Assembly: GCF_016908375.1 (NCBI RefSeq)
Contig: NZ_JAFBDS010000001.1
Location: 310,001 to 374,000, forward strand
Direction: 5' to 3'
From: Amphibacillus cookii
Lineage (GTDB): Bacteria > Bacillota > Bacilli > Bacillales > Amphibacillaceae
Length of the DNA stretch: 64,000 nt
Part shown: piece after piece, positions 36,875-45,217 of the stretch
How the letters are laid out: each line of letters starts with the position of its first letter
How positions within the stretch are numbered: position 1 is the stretch's first letter
Made by a program: the position numbers and the translations under genes
Notes under the pieces: generated by a model
Seen by the model: the letters and a program-made list of their open reading frames with translations, nothing else
The model's database searches: none
Told to the model about the DNA's origin: nothing

Positions 36875-36922
36875 GGTACGTTTTTCTATCATTGTCCATG
36901 CTGTACACTAAGCTCTTAAAGG

Positions 36923-36946
36923 ACCGGGTGGTTTTCCCCGGTTTTT
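36923..36946 (+). terminator. terminator-like hairpin
   Basis: ACCGGG (36923-36928) and CCCGGT (36937-36942) followed by TTTTC; downstream of the palindromic repeat with no gene just before it. Confidence 0.5.
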
Positions 36947-37041
36947 CTTATGTTAGTAAAAAGAATAAAGTCTTAGTTAAAAAACTAATCACTTAACATG
37001 ACTTATGCTAAAATCTTATTCTTTTCTCATTAGTCAGTCCC

Positions 37042-37176
37042 TTATCTGCCTCTAATCATTCTCGCAATAAAGACGATCAGAGCAATAACAAGTAAAATGT
37101 GAATTAAATTTCCAATATTAAATAAGAACCCGACTAACCAGGCGATCAGTAATATACCAATAATCGTCCAAAGCAT
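37042..37176 (-). CDS. Lmo0937-like small membrane protein (copy 1)
   Basis: 44 residues: MLWTIIGILLIAWLVGFLFN, then a HILLVIALIVFIARMIRGR segment; two short hydrophobic helices. Matches the Lmo0937 family of Firmicute membrane microproteins, often stress-induced, function unknown. AAGGAGGGG lies 8 bases before the ATG. Second of a tandem pair. Confidence 0.82.
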   Translation of the reverse strand: MLWTIIGILLIAWLVGFLFNIGNLIHILLVIALIVFIARMIRGR

Positions 37177-37200
37177 CAAATGCCCCTCCTTAGCTCGTTG

Positions 37201-37350
37201 TTAAACACCTCTGTTGCGTCCTGTTATTAAATTGAAAATGAACACAATCAAGGCAATAACAAGTAAAATATGAATGAAACCACTAGCGATTTCAAAGATT
37301 AAACCTAGTAGCCAAACCAATATTAGAATACCAATAATGGTCCAAATCAT
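37201..37350 (-). CDS. Lmo0937-like small membrane protein (copy 2)
   Basis: 49 residues: MIWTIIGILILVWLLGLIFE and HILLVIALIVFIFNLITGR. Clearly homologous to the protein encoded 25 bp downstream on the same strand, so a tandem duplication. AAGGAGGGTG precedes the ATG. Confidence 0.85.
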   Translation of the reverse strand: MIWTIIGILILVWLLGLIFEIASGFIHILLVIALIVFIFNLITGRNRGV

Positions 37351-37532
37351 TGCGAACACCCTCCTTTGCTAAATCATTCGGTTGATTTGTGATTAATAGA
37401 TAAACTAAAATGATTAATGTTATTTTAGTTTTTGAAAATATTACTAATTTTCAATTAGATTTAGTAATAACATACCCGCGTCTATTAGATTTAAACAATA
37501 TGACTTGAAAAATAGTTCATTTGACCGAGCTA

Positions 37533-37561
37533 TTGCTTCTTTTTGGTGTGCTTGTTATAAT
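37533..37561 (+). promoter_or_regulatory. promoter before the queG leader repeats
   Basis: TTGCTT (37533-37538), 17 bases, TATAAT (37556-37561) with TG extension. Transcription from here meets a terminator within about 60 bases. Confidence 0.65.
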
Positions 37562-37585
37562 ACTTAATATTACATTTTGTAGGTT

Positions 37586-37628
37586 AACGCAGTGTTTCGT
37601 TTAAAAGACAACGAAATGTTGCGTTTTT
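37586..37628 (+). terminator. first terminator in the queG leader
   Basis: AACGCA..GTTTCGTT (37586-37601) pairs with AACGAAAT..TGCGTT (37610-37625), followed by TTTTT. Confidence 0.8.
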
Positions 37629-37941
37629 ATACGTTATGTCTCATAAAATTTCAGCTTAGAAGTATCACCGACGACGTTGAAATTTTAAAGTTCAAAGTAT
37701 AAGAAAAAAGGAACATGTGCAAAACACAGCACATGTCGTTTTTCTAATACGTTATGTTTCATAAAATTTCAGCGCAGAAGTATCCTCGACGACGTTGAAA
37801 TTTAAAGTTCAAAGTATAAGAAAAAAGGAACATGTGCAAAACACAGCACATGTCGTTTTTCTAATACGTTATGTTTCATAAAATTTCAGCGCAGAAGTAT
37901 CCTCGACGACGTTGAAATTTTAAAGTTCAAAGTATAAGAAA
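37629..37941 (+). repeat. tandem leader repeat (2.6 units of about 117 bp) before queG
   Basis: Each unit has TACGTTATGT, a hairpin AAAATTTCAGC/GTTGAAATTTT (37645-37686, 37763-37803, 37880-37921) and AAGTTCAAAGTATAAGAAAAA. Units 1 and 2 then carry a terminator ACATGTGC/GCACATGT plus T run (37713-37743 and 37830-37860). Unit 3 ends instead in the queG ribosome site. Units 2 and 3 are nearly identical. Confidence 0.9.
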
Positions 37942-37955
37942 AAGGGGGGAGATCA

Positions 37956-39095
37956 GTGGCTAATGAACAATTAAAACAGGAAATTATTGCTTATGCTAAA
38001 ACCATCGGTATTGATAAAATTGGCTTTGCTGCTGCTAACCCTTTTGCTGAAATGAAGGCGCGTTTAAAAATGCAACAAGAGGCAGGATATCAATCGGGTT
38101 TTGAAAAAGGAACCATTGATGAACGAACTGAACCCCAGTTACATTTAGAAGATGCAGAATCGATTATTGCGATTGCGGTAGCTTACCCATCTCGAATGAA
38201 GTCACGGCCAAAAAATGTACGAGGTAAACGACGCGGTAACTTTTGCCGTGCATCTTGGGGCTATGATTATCATCATGTTTTAAATGAGAAGTTAGACCGA
38301 TTAGCAACCTTTATTGCTTCAAAAGTGCCTGGTTTTTATTCAAGATCAATGGTCGATACAGGTGAGTTATCTGATCGAGCTGTAGCTGAACGTGCGGGTA
38401 TTGGGTTTAGTGGGAAAAATTGTGCAATCATCACACCGGAATTTGGCTCATATGTTTATCTGGGTGAGATGATTACCAACCTTCCATTTCCTTCTGATAC
38501 GCCTGTTGATGACGATTGTGGAGATTGTAATCTGTGTCTTGAAGCCTGTCCCACTGGTGCCCTTGTTGCGCCAGGGCGACTAAATGCTCAAAACTGTATT
38601 GCTTTTGTGACGCAAACCAAAGGTTTTATGCCTGATCAATACCGTGACAAGATCGGTAACCAACTTTATGGTTTTGACACATGCCAATTGGTATGTCCAC
38701 GAAATAAAGGAGTTGATACGCATTTACACCCAGAACTCGAACCTGATCCCGATTTGGTTAAGCCAGAATTATTGCCACTACTTTCTCTTTCAAATCGTGA
38801 TTTCAAAGAGAAATTTGGTAAGATGGCAGGATCATGGCGGGGTAAAAAACCGATTCAACGAAATGCGATTATTGCTCTCGCTCATTATAAAGAAGTTACA
38901 GCTGTTGATGAATTAATTCGACTCATGAGAGAGGATCCTCGACCTGTTATTAGAGGTACAGCAGCTTGGGCAATTGGGAAAATTGGTCGTGAAGATGGCT
39001 ATCAAGCTATTCGCCAAGCTCAAGCAAATGAACGTGATCCAGAGGTATTAACAGAAATGGAAAAAGGACTCGCTTTTGAAAGCATCAACGCATAA
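37956..39095 (+). CDS. queG: QueG epoxyqueuosine reductase
   Basis: 379-residue cobalamin-dependent Fe-S enzyme that reduces epoxyqueuosine to queuosine in tRNA. N-terminal DUF1730 part (RSMVDTGELSDRAVAERAGIGFSGKN), two [4Fe-4S] clusters (CGDCNLCLEACPTGAL; CQLVCPRNK), and a C-terminal HEAT-like repeat (about 320-375). GTG start at 37956 with AAAGGGGGGAG upstream. Followed by an amidase gene and trmL, the same order as yhbA-yhbB-cspR in B. subtilis: two tRNA-modification genes flank it. Confidence 0.95.
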   Translation: MANEQLKQEIIAYAKTIGIDKIGFAAANPFAEMKARLKMQQEAGYQSGFEKGTIDERTEPQLHLEDAESIIAIAVAYPSRMKSRPKNVRGKRRGNFCRASWGYDYHHVLNEKLDRLATFIASKVPGFYSRSMVDTGELSDRAVAERAGIGFSGKNCAIITPEFGSYVYLGEMITNLPFPSDTPVDDDCGDCNLCLEACPTGALVAPGRLNAQNCIAFVTQTKGFMPDQYRDKIGNQLYGFDTCQLVCPRNKGVDTHLHPELEPDPDLVKPELLPLLSLSNRDFKEKFGKMAGSWRGKKPIQRNAIIALAHYKEVTAVDELIRLMREDPRPVIRGTAAWAIGKIGREDGYQAIRQAQANERDPEVLTEMEKGLAFESINA

Positions 39096-39142
39096 TCGTA
39101 CCCCTTCCCTTCATAAAGTATCATGGGAAGGGGAGATGCGAA

Positions 39143-40003
39143 GTGGTTCTAAATAAATATTGGCACAAGCAATTGATAAACCGTGAAGATAATTGGGTGA
39201 ATCGTGTCCGTGAATGTCATGAGAGACGGGGAAATGTTGTGGTGCGGATAACTGGTGATGGACAAATTTATAGTAGACAAACCACGTCTAATCAAGACTA
39301 TCAATACCACTATGTTTTGAAGGTTATTTTTTTGGTTAGACAAGATGAAGTATTTTATCAAGAGGAGCAGTCTCGACTACACCGGGCCTGTTTTTTAAAG
39401 AATAAACGTTTAATCGATCATGAAGAAATTTATTCTGAATCAACATTATCTTCTAAGAAAAGAAGCAATCCAATCATTGAGTTAACGCCTATTCAAGAAA
39501 CGATGCGTTTTGCTTATGATCGCAGAGCGGCAGTGAAATACGCAGAACGGTGGTGGAATGATGCCAATCCGGCTTACCGTTTTTTTGAGGAGAATGATTG
39601 TACCAATTATATCTCACAATGTTTACATGCGGGAGGTGCACCGATGCGAGGCGTGCCGAATCGGTCTACAGGTTGGTGGTATCAAAACAATGATTGGAGC
39701 TTTAGCTGGTCAGTTGCTCATGCTTTTAGGTGGTATCTAAGTGGCTCAACTAAGGGTTTGCGTGGCTTTGAAGTGGATACGCCAGAAAAATTAAAGCCTG
39801 GTGATGTGATTTGTTATGATTTTGAAGGTGATGGACGTTTTAATCATACGACCATCGTCGTAGCAAAGGATGCACATCAGCAACCACTTGTAAATGCCCA
39901 TACAAATAATAGTCGTCAGCGCTATTGGGACTACCAAGATTCAGCAGCATGGACACCAAGTTGCCAATATAAATTCTTTCGGATTGGTAGTGATATGCTA
40001 TAA
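39143..40003 (+). CDS. amidase-domain (Amidase_6) protein, YhbB-like
   Basis: 286 residues. C-terminal NlpC/P60-like amidase_6 domain from about residue 120: YAERWWNDANPAYRFF, ENDCTNYISQCLHAGG (catalytic Cys), GDVICYDFEGDGRFNHTTIV (catalytic His). No signal peptide is visible. GTG start at 39143. Position between queG and trmL matches B. subtilis yhbB. The substrate is unknown; a peptide or cell-wall amide is expected from the family. Confidence 0.85.
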   Translation: MVLNKYWHKQLINREDNWVNRVRECHERRGNVVVRITGDGQIYSRQTTSNQDYQYHYVLKVIFLVRQDEVFYQEEQSRLHRACFLKNKRLIDHEEIYSESTLSSKKRSNPIIELTPIQETMRFAYDRRAAVKYAERWWNDANPAYRFFEENDCTNYISQCLHAGGAPMRGVPNRSTGWWYQNNDWSFSWSVAHAFRWYLSGSTKGLRGFEVDTPEKLKPGDVICYDFEGDGRFNHTTIVVAKDAHQQPLVNAHTNNSRQRYWDYQDSAAWTPSCQYKFFRIGSDML

Positions 40004-40037
40004 TAATGGTGGAATTAATAGATAGAGGTGAAAGATT

Positions 40038-40517
40038 TTGGGCATACATGTAGTTTTATATCAACCAGAAATTCCAGCAAACACAGGAAATATTGCACGG
40101 ACATGTTTAGCGACTAATGCGACACTGCATTTAGTTCGTCCACTTGGCTTTTCAACGGAGGATAAAATGTTAAGACGCTCAGGGCTTGATTATTGGCATG
40201 ATGTGAAGATTCAATATCATGATTCGATTGAGGCTCTATATGAAAAATATCAACAAGGTGAATATTATTATATTGAGAACTTTGGTACGAAATACTATAC
40301 AGATTACGACTTTAGTGATCGTACCCAAGATTTGTTTTTCGTTTTCGGTCGAGAAACGAATGGAATTCCAAAGTCATTACTGATTGGAAAAGAAGATCGC
40401 TGTTTACGCATCCATATGGCTGATAATGATAAAGTCAGATCGTTAAACTTGTCCAATACTGCTGCTATTCTGGTTTACGATGTATTGAGACAACAAGGTT
40501 TTCCTAATATGCATTAA
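40038..40517 (+). CDS. trmL: TrmL, tRNA (cytidine/uridine-34-2'-O-)-methyltransferase
   Basis: 159-residue SPOUT methyltransferase acting on wobble position 34 of tRNA-Leu. Motifs: VLYQPEIPANTGNIARTCLA, LGFSTEDKMLRRSGLDYW, FGRETNGIPKSLL and the knot residues VRSLNLSNTAAILVYDVLRQ. TTG start at 40038 after GAGGTGAAAG. Normal family length. Confidence 0.95.
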   Translation: MGIHVVLYQPEIPANTGNIARTCLATNATLHLVRPLGFSTEDKMLRRSGLDYWHDVKIQYHDSIEALYEKYQQGEYYYIENFGTKYYTDYDFSDRTQDLFFVFGRETNGIPKSLLIGKEDRCLRIHMADNDKVRSLNLSNTAAILVYDVLRQQGFPNMH

Positions 40518-40565
40518 TAAGACAATCAAGTATGTTTTTGTTTTGAAAACCTTGGAAATCTTAGT

Positions 40566-40782
40566 ATATAAAACGAACCTTCAATCCGTGGGTGTTTTCG
40601 TTTTCCTCAACTGATGGAACACAAGCTAACGTCTTCGCGTCGTGCGAAAACGCTTGTGTGACCAACATCCTGTTGGCCCGAGTGAATCTAAACATTAGCG
40701 TTCGTTACCACCCACCTCAATCGATTTGCTCTATTCTTTCTCTATTTTGAGGGGGTTTTACGGACGGTTATCTGTGATAAAT
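40566..40782 (-). repeat. modular intergenic repeat, copy H (large-module form, minus orientation)
   Basis: Minus-strand copy with head TTTATCACAGATAACCGTCC (40782) and tail GGATTGAAGGTTCGTTTTATA (40566). The module contains CCAACATCCTGTTGG (plus-strand reading) and the ACACAAGC/GCTTGTGT hairpin, nearly identical to copies D and M. Confidence 0.92.
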
Positions 40783-40833
40783 AAAGCGGTTTTAAACATA
40801 AAAAGAATAGATGTAGCTAAATGGCTACAAATA

Positions 40834-40876
40834 AAAATGAAGTCCTTCACTTATTTAAAGCGAGGGCCTTCATTTT
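40834..40876 (-). terminator. terminator of the GbsR-like gene
   Basis: AAAATGAAG (40834-40842) and CTTCATTTT (40868-40876); on the minus strand the T run follows. Overlaps the gene's last codons. Confidence 0.7.
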
Positions 40877-41420
40877 TTATTTGGTCTGGATTAGGTTTAG
40901 GAACGATATCAAAAATTTGCTGTGATTCAAAGAGTTCAACAAGCTTTTCAATCCAATTATAATAAGCCATCGATGCTTTAGAATCAGCAATATAGAGTTG
41001 AGCTTTTTCTTTGATCTCTTCTGTGGCTGTTGGATCGTTAATGATCTCCTTTAACTCATGCATAATTCGGCTTTCAATTTTTCGATTCCGTGTAATGACA
41101 TCACGCCAGTTTGAGGTGAATAATGAGATGAAGGTTTGATAATAGTCTTCTTCAACTGTGTAATGGTCTTTTCTTGATCCGCGAACAAATGCTTTCTCGG
41201 CAATATTATAATGGACCATTTCACGCAAAACTTGACTCATTCTTGTTTTACTCATGCTCGTTCGCTCAGCAAGTTCGTCAAGATCAAGCGCTCTACCTTC
41301 ATAATAGATAGCAGCGATGACACGACCAATCGTACCTGGGAAACCATAAGATTTCATATTTTCAGCAATTTGCTCACTCACACGATGTTTAATCTGTTCA
41401 AGTTGTTCCTCATGATTCAT
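40851..41420 (-). CDS. GbsR/OpcR-type MarR-like repressor
   Basis: 189 residues of the GbsR family: winged helix with IGRVIAAIYYEGRALDLDEL, ERTSMSKTRMSQVLREM (recognition helix) and the C-terminal helical part ending PKPNPDQIKNEGP. GbsR and OpcR repress choline and glycine betaine uptake genes. This gene is divergent from an opuC-like operon 248 bp away, so it most likely controls that operon (inference). Confidence 0.88.
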   Translation of the reverse strand: MNHEEQLEQIKHRVSEQIAENMKSYGFPGTIGRVIAAIYYEGRALDLDELAERTSMSKTRMSQVLREMVHYNIAEKAFVRGSRKDHYTVEEDYYQTFISLFTSNWRDVITRNRKIESRIMHELKEIINDPTATEEIKEKAQLYIADSKASMAYYNWIEKLVELFESQQIFDIVPKPNPDQIKNEGPRFK

Positions 41421-41529
41421 AGATTATCAGCTCTTTTTCCATTTTTGTTATAGTGTAACACACAAAGGAAATAGATAGAAATTAACGATTTAGTAGGATT
41501 TCGAAGTAATTTGCCGTATTTTTAAGTAT

Positions 41530-41592
41530 TAAAAGTTTATGCAATTCATACACTTTATTTTGTATAAAGTTTGTACAATAAAAAGTTTATAT
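41530..41592 (+). promoter_or_regulatory. possible operators between the GbsR-like gene and opuCA
   Basis: Three AAAGTTT(A/G)T-type repeats (near 41532, 41566 and 41582) and an inverted repeat TTGTA-N9-TACAA (41560-41578). These are candidate repressor sites; promoter -10 and -35 boxes for opuCA are not certain. Confidence 0.4.
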
Positions 41593-41667
41593 CGGATTTT
41601 GTTTCTTGACTAAAGTCAGCTACAATAAGTTTAGAACAAAATGACCGAATGAAGGAAGGGACTCCGT

Positions 41668-42783
41668 TTGATTCAATTAAAGAAGATCAACAAAATTTAT
41701 GAGGATGGCTTTCACGCCTTAAAAGATATTGACCTTACCTTTGAAGAAGGTAAAATTAATGTCCTGATTGGGCCAAGTGGTTGTGGCAAAACCACAACGA
41801 TGAAATTATTAAATCGTTTAATAGATTACACGAATGGTGAGTTAACCATTGATGGTAAACGCATTTCAGATATTAATCCGATTGATTTACGTCGTCAGAT
41901 GGGGTATGTGATCCAAAGTATTGGTTTATTTCCACACATGACGATATATGATAATGTTGCAGCTGTACCAAAGCTTTTAAAATGGGACAAGCAAAAGATT
42001 AATAAAAAGGTTGATGAATTGTTGAAGATGGTTGACCTTGACCCTGAAGTTTATAAGAAGCGTTATCCTAATGAATTAAGTGGCGGGCAGCAACAACGGA
42101 TCGGTGTGATTCGTGCACTTGCAGCAGAGCCTAAAATTATATTAATGGACGAGCCATTTAGCGCACTTGATCCGATTAGCCGTGAACAATTACAAGATGA
42201 ATTGGTTAAACTTCAAGAGGAAATTAATAAAACCATTGTATTTGTGACACATGATATGGATGAGGCAATCAAAATTGCTGATCAAATTATTTTAATGCGT
42301 GACGGACAAGTTGTTCAAAAAGGAACACCGCATCAATTACTAACAAGTCCAGCTAATGCATTTGTTGAAGAATTTATTGGTTCTGATCGCTTAGAGCAAG
42401 CACGTGGTTTACCACCAATGACTGCTTTTGTAGATGAAGATTTTCCTTATGCAAAAATTGATCAATCTGTAGAAGATGTTATTACGTTAATGGTTGATCA
42501 TAAAAAAGATCAATTACCAGTAGTTGATGTAGCAGATAAATATTTGGGGATTATATCTTTATATCGTGCCGTTAGAGCAACAGATAAAACCGTACAAGAT
42601 TTACTAAATGAAGATATTATCGCTTATCGTCGTTCTGCAGAGGTTGAAAAGTTTGTTGCAAGTAAAGATACGATAGCACCGATCGTCGAAGCTGATGATA
42701 CATTTATCGGTGTGCTTGATCAGGATTTGTTGCTGGAAAACCTGCATGATAAGTTCGACGCTAAAAGTGGTGTGAAGTCATGA
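41668..42783 (+). CDS. opuCA: osmoprotectant ABC transporter ATPase (OpuCA-like)
   Basis: 371 residues. Walker A GPSGCGKTT, signature LSGGQQQRIGV, Walker B IILMDEPFSALD, H-loop VTHDMDEA, then a tandem CBS region (about 245-360) that in OpuA/OpuC-type ATPases senses ionic strength. Imports glycine betaine, carnitine or choline under osmotic stress. TTG start at 41668 after GAAGGAAGGGA. Overlaps opuCB by 4 bp. Confidence 0.93.
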   Translation: MIQLKKINKIYEDGFHALKDIDLTFEEGKINVLIGPSGCGKTTTMKLLNRLIDYTNGELTIDGKRISDINPIDLRRQMGYVIQSIGLFPHMTIYDNVAAVPKLLKWDKQKINKKVDELLKMVDLDPEVYKKRYPNELSGGQQQRIGVIRALAAEPKIILMDEPFSALDPISREQLQDELVKLQEEINKTIVFVTHDMDEAIKIADQIILMRDGQVVQKGTPHQLLTSPANAFVEEFIGSDRLEQARGLPPMTAFVDEDFPYAKIDQSVEDVITLMVDHKKDQLPVVDVADKYLGIISLYRAVRATDKTVQDLLNEDIIAYRRSAEVEKFVASKDTIAPIVEADDTFIGVLDQDLLLENLHDKFDAKSGVKS

Positions 42784-43421
42784 ATTTAATAACAGAATAT
42801 ATTGAATTTTGGCAAATACGCTATGAAAATATTTTAACCTATCTATGGGAGCATATAACGATTGCTTTTGTTTCAATCTTTTTTGCGATTATTCTGACCT
42901 TGCCATTAGCGATTTGGATGACAAAGATGAAAAACGAAAAGGTCAAGAACGGTATATTTAATCTTGCTAATTTTTTTCAGACGATTCCGACAATTGCGTT
43001 ATTCGCCATTCTTATTCCGTTCTTTGGTATTGGCTTTAGACCCGCTGTAATCGCACTATTCCTTTATGCACTGTTACCATTATTGCGCAACACCTATGCA
43101 GGTATTGAATCGATTGATCAAGGGATTGTCGAAGCGGCAAAGGGTATGGGATATAATAAATTTCAACGCTTAGTTAAAGTTGAACTACCGATTGCTGTAC
43201 CCTATATCATGTCAGGGATTCGAATTACAACCGTTTATATTATTAGCTGGACCACTTTAGCAACCGTTATTGGTGCGGGTGGCCTTGGCGATTTAGTGAT
43301 GGCTGGTATTGGCTCTAATAATACGTTTATGATATTTACAGGTACATTTCTAGCGATTGTATTAGCATTAATAATTGATTTGTTATTTGGTCTCATTGAG
43401 AAGAAACTCTCAAGAGCTTAA
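42780..43421 (+). CDS. opuCB: osmoprotectant ABC transporter permease (OpuCB-like)
   Basis: 213 residues, about five to six membrane segments. EAA-type loop EAAKGMGYNKFQRLVKVELP (about 119-138). IPTIALFAILIPFFGIGF and GAGGLGDLVMAGI are typical of the OpuB/OpuC permeases. Second gene of the operon; paralogue of the fourth gene. Confidence 0.92.
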   Translation: MNLITEYIEFWQIRYENILTYLWEHITIAFVSIFFAIILTLPLAIWMTKMKNEKVKNGIFNLANFFQTIPTIALFAILIPFFGIGFRPAVIALFLYALLPLLRNTYAGIESIDQGIVEAAKGMGYNKFQRLVKVELPIAVPYIMSGIRITTVYIISWTTLATVIGAGGLGDLVMAGIGSNNTFMIFTGTFLAIVLALIIDLLFGLIEKKLSRA

Positions 43422-43453
43422 TATAAAAATTAAAATAAAGGGGATTAACTATA

Positions 43454-44359
43454 ATGAAGAAAATGATAACAGCAAGTTTATTAACATTTACACTTATTTT
43501 TGTTGCAGCATGCGGTGGAGGCGGCTCTGCTGACGGTGGAGAAACTTTTGAATATGGTGCTCAATCATACACCGATCCAAAAATTGCTGGTCAAATCGTT
43601 AAAATTTTAGTTGAAGAAAAGACAGATCATGAAGTAAATATTACAGAAGATATTCAAGCGAGTCCACAGATTTTAGCTTCAATTGATCGTGAAGAGTTTG
43701 ATTTTGCTATGCTTTATTCAGGCGAAGTCTACAATAATCATTTTGATGAAGTTGAATATTCAACTGATCCGCAAGAAACGATTGAGAATGCTCAAGAATT
43801 ATTCGGACCAGAATATGATATGACTTGGTTTGATACCATTGGTTTTACCAATGAATATGCGGTAGCAATTCAAGGTGGATTTGCTGATGAGAATAATATT
43901 ACAAACATTTCGGATTTAGAACCGTTTGCTGATGATTTACGTTTAGGAACAGATACGACATGGGTTGAACGAGATAATGATGGTTATCGAGGCTTCCAAG
44001 AGGCTTATGGTTTTGGTTTTGGTGATGTGCGTGGGATGGAAGTATCGTTAATGTATGAAGGTATTGCTGGAGATGAATTAGATGTCGTTACAGCTTATAC
44101 TGTAGATCCACAAATTATCGAATATGACTTACGTTTGTTAGAAGATGATATGCAATTTTTCCCTCCATATGATGCATCACTTGTTGCACGTAATGAGGTA
44201 CTTGATGACTATCCTGAAGTAAATGAAATTTTTGAAGACTTAGTAGGTGCCGTTTCTACTGAACAAATGTCAGAGTTGATTCGTCAAGTTGATATGATGG
44301 GACGTTCTACAGAAGAAGTTGCCCGTGAATTTTTAGAAGAAGAAGGATTTTTAGACTAA
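43454..44359 (+). CDS. opuCC: osmoprotectant-binding lipoprotein (OpuCC-like)
   Basis: 301 residues. Lipoprotein signal with lipobox VAAC (Cys about 20) followed by GGGGSADGG. Ligand-binding fold of the OpuAC/ProX cluster: YTDPKIAGQIVKILVEEKT, FDFAMLYSGEV, aromatic residues scattered for the betaine cage. Tethered outside the membrane; specificity (betaine, carnitine or choline) cannot be decided here. Confidence 0.92.
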   Translation: MKKMITASLLTFTLIFVAACGGGGSADGGETFEYGAQSYTDPKIAGQIVKILVEEKTDHEVNITEDIQASPQILASIDREEFDFAMLYSGEVYNNHFDEVEYSTDPQETIENAQELFGPEYDMTWFDTIGFTNEYAVAIQGGFADENNITNISDLEPFADDLRLGTDTTWVERDNDGYRGFQEAYGFGFGDVRGMEVSLMYEGIAGDELDVVTAYTVDPQIIEYDLRLLEDDMQFFPPYDASLVARNEVLDDYPEVNEIFEDLVGAVSTEQMSELIRQVDMMGRSTEEVAREFLEEEGFLD

Positions 44360-44378
44360 TAAATAAAGTGGGGATCCA

Positions 44379-45026
44379 ATGATGGAGTTTATAATCGAAC
44401 TTGGTCGCTATATGGCTGATCATTCATCTGAACTTGTATCACTAACAATCGAACATATTTTCATGGTGCTCTATGCGATAGGATTGGCATTGATTGTCGG
44501 AGTTCCACTTGGTATTCTAGCTGCAAAAGTAGAAAAATTAGCGCCATTAATTTTATCGTTAGTTAACATTTTGCAATTGATCCCTAGTATTGCGATGCTT
44601 GCAATCTTGCTACTTTACTTTGGACTAGGTACGCAAACCGTCGTGATTGGATTATTCTTTTATTCCTTATTGCCAATTGTCAGAAATACCTATGTTGGGG
44701 TGAAAGAAGTAGACGCTAGTGTCACAGAGGCCGGTAAAGGAATTGGTATGACACCACTACAATTATTAGTGAAAATACAATTTCCGTTATCGATTCCTTT
44801 TCTAATGGCTGGGTTAAGAGTAGCAGCAGTTATCGCAGTTGCTGTTGCCACCATTGCACCATATATTGGTGGGGGTGGACTTGGGCGTCAAATCATTAGT
44901 GGTATCAACTTGCAAAATGATATTTACCTGTATGCTGGTGCCATACCAGCTGCAGCATTAGCCATTATAGCTGACTTAATCCTTGGTTTGGTTGAAAAGA
45001 AAACCAAAAAAAGATTTGCTAATTAA
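44379..45026 (+). CDS. opuCD: osmoprotectant ABC transporter permease (OpuCD-like)
   Basis: 215 residues, paralogue of OpuCB. EAA loop EAGKGIGMTPLQLLVKIQFP, IPSIAMLAILLLYFGLG, GGGGLGRQIISGI. Last gene of the four-gene importer; a strong terminator follows at 45098. Confidence 0.92.
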   Translation: MMEFIIELGRYMADHSSELVSLTIEHIFMVLYAIGLALIVGVPLGILAAKVEKLAPLILSLVNILQLIPSIAMLAILLLYFGLGTQTVVIGLFFYSLLPIVRNTYVGVKEVDASVTEAGKGIGMTPLQLLVKIQFPLSIPFLMAGLRVAAVIAVAVATIAPYIGGGGLGRQIISGINLQNDIYLYAGAIPAAALAIIADLILGLVEKKTKKRFAN

Positions 45027-45097
45027 AAAGAAGATGGATACCAAGTAAAAGAAGTAAAATGAAAGAGGCTGGACAAAAACAAAAGAAATAAGACAAA

Positions 45098-45141
45098 AAA
45101 ACGAATGATCCGTTTATCCAATGAATGGATCATTCGTTTTT
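45098..45141 (+). terminator. opuC operon terminator
   Basis: AAAACGAATGATCC (45098-45111) pairs with GGATCATTCGTTTTT (45127-45141); strong. Confidence 0.92.
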
Positions 45142-45217
45142 AGTGTACTAAAGATTAATCCTGCAAACGGGGTAGATTTACAAGCTGTAATCATAGATTT
45201 TTTAAAGGAGTGATGAA

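Noticed and set aside
36580-36919. Two 60-70 codon frames after the SGNH hydrolase
   Set aside because: They lie on a terminator and a palindromic repeat, lack ribosome sites and have no protein-like composition.
37629-37941. CRISPR array
   Set aside because: Regular 117-bp units with near-identical content and no variable spacers; they are tandem leader/terminator repeats.
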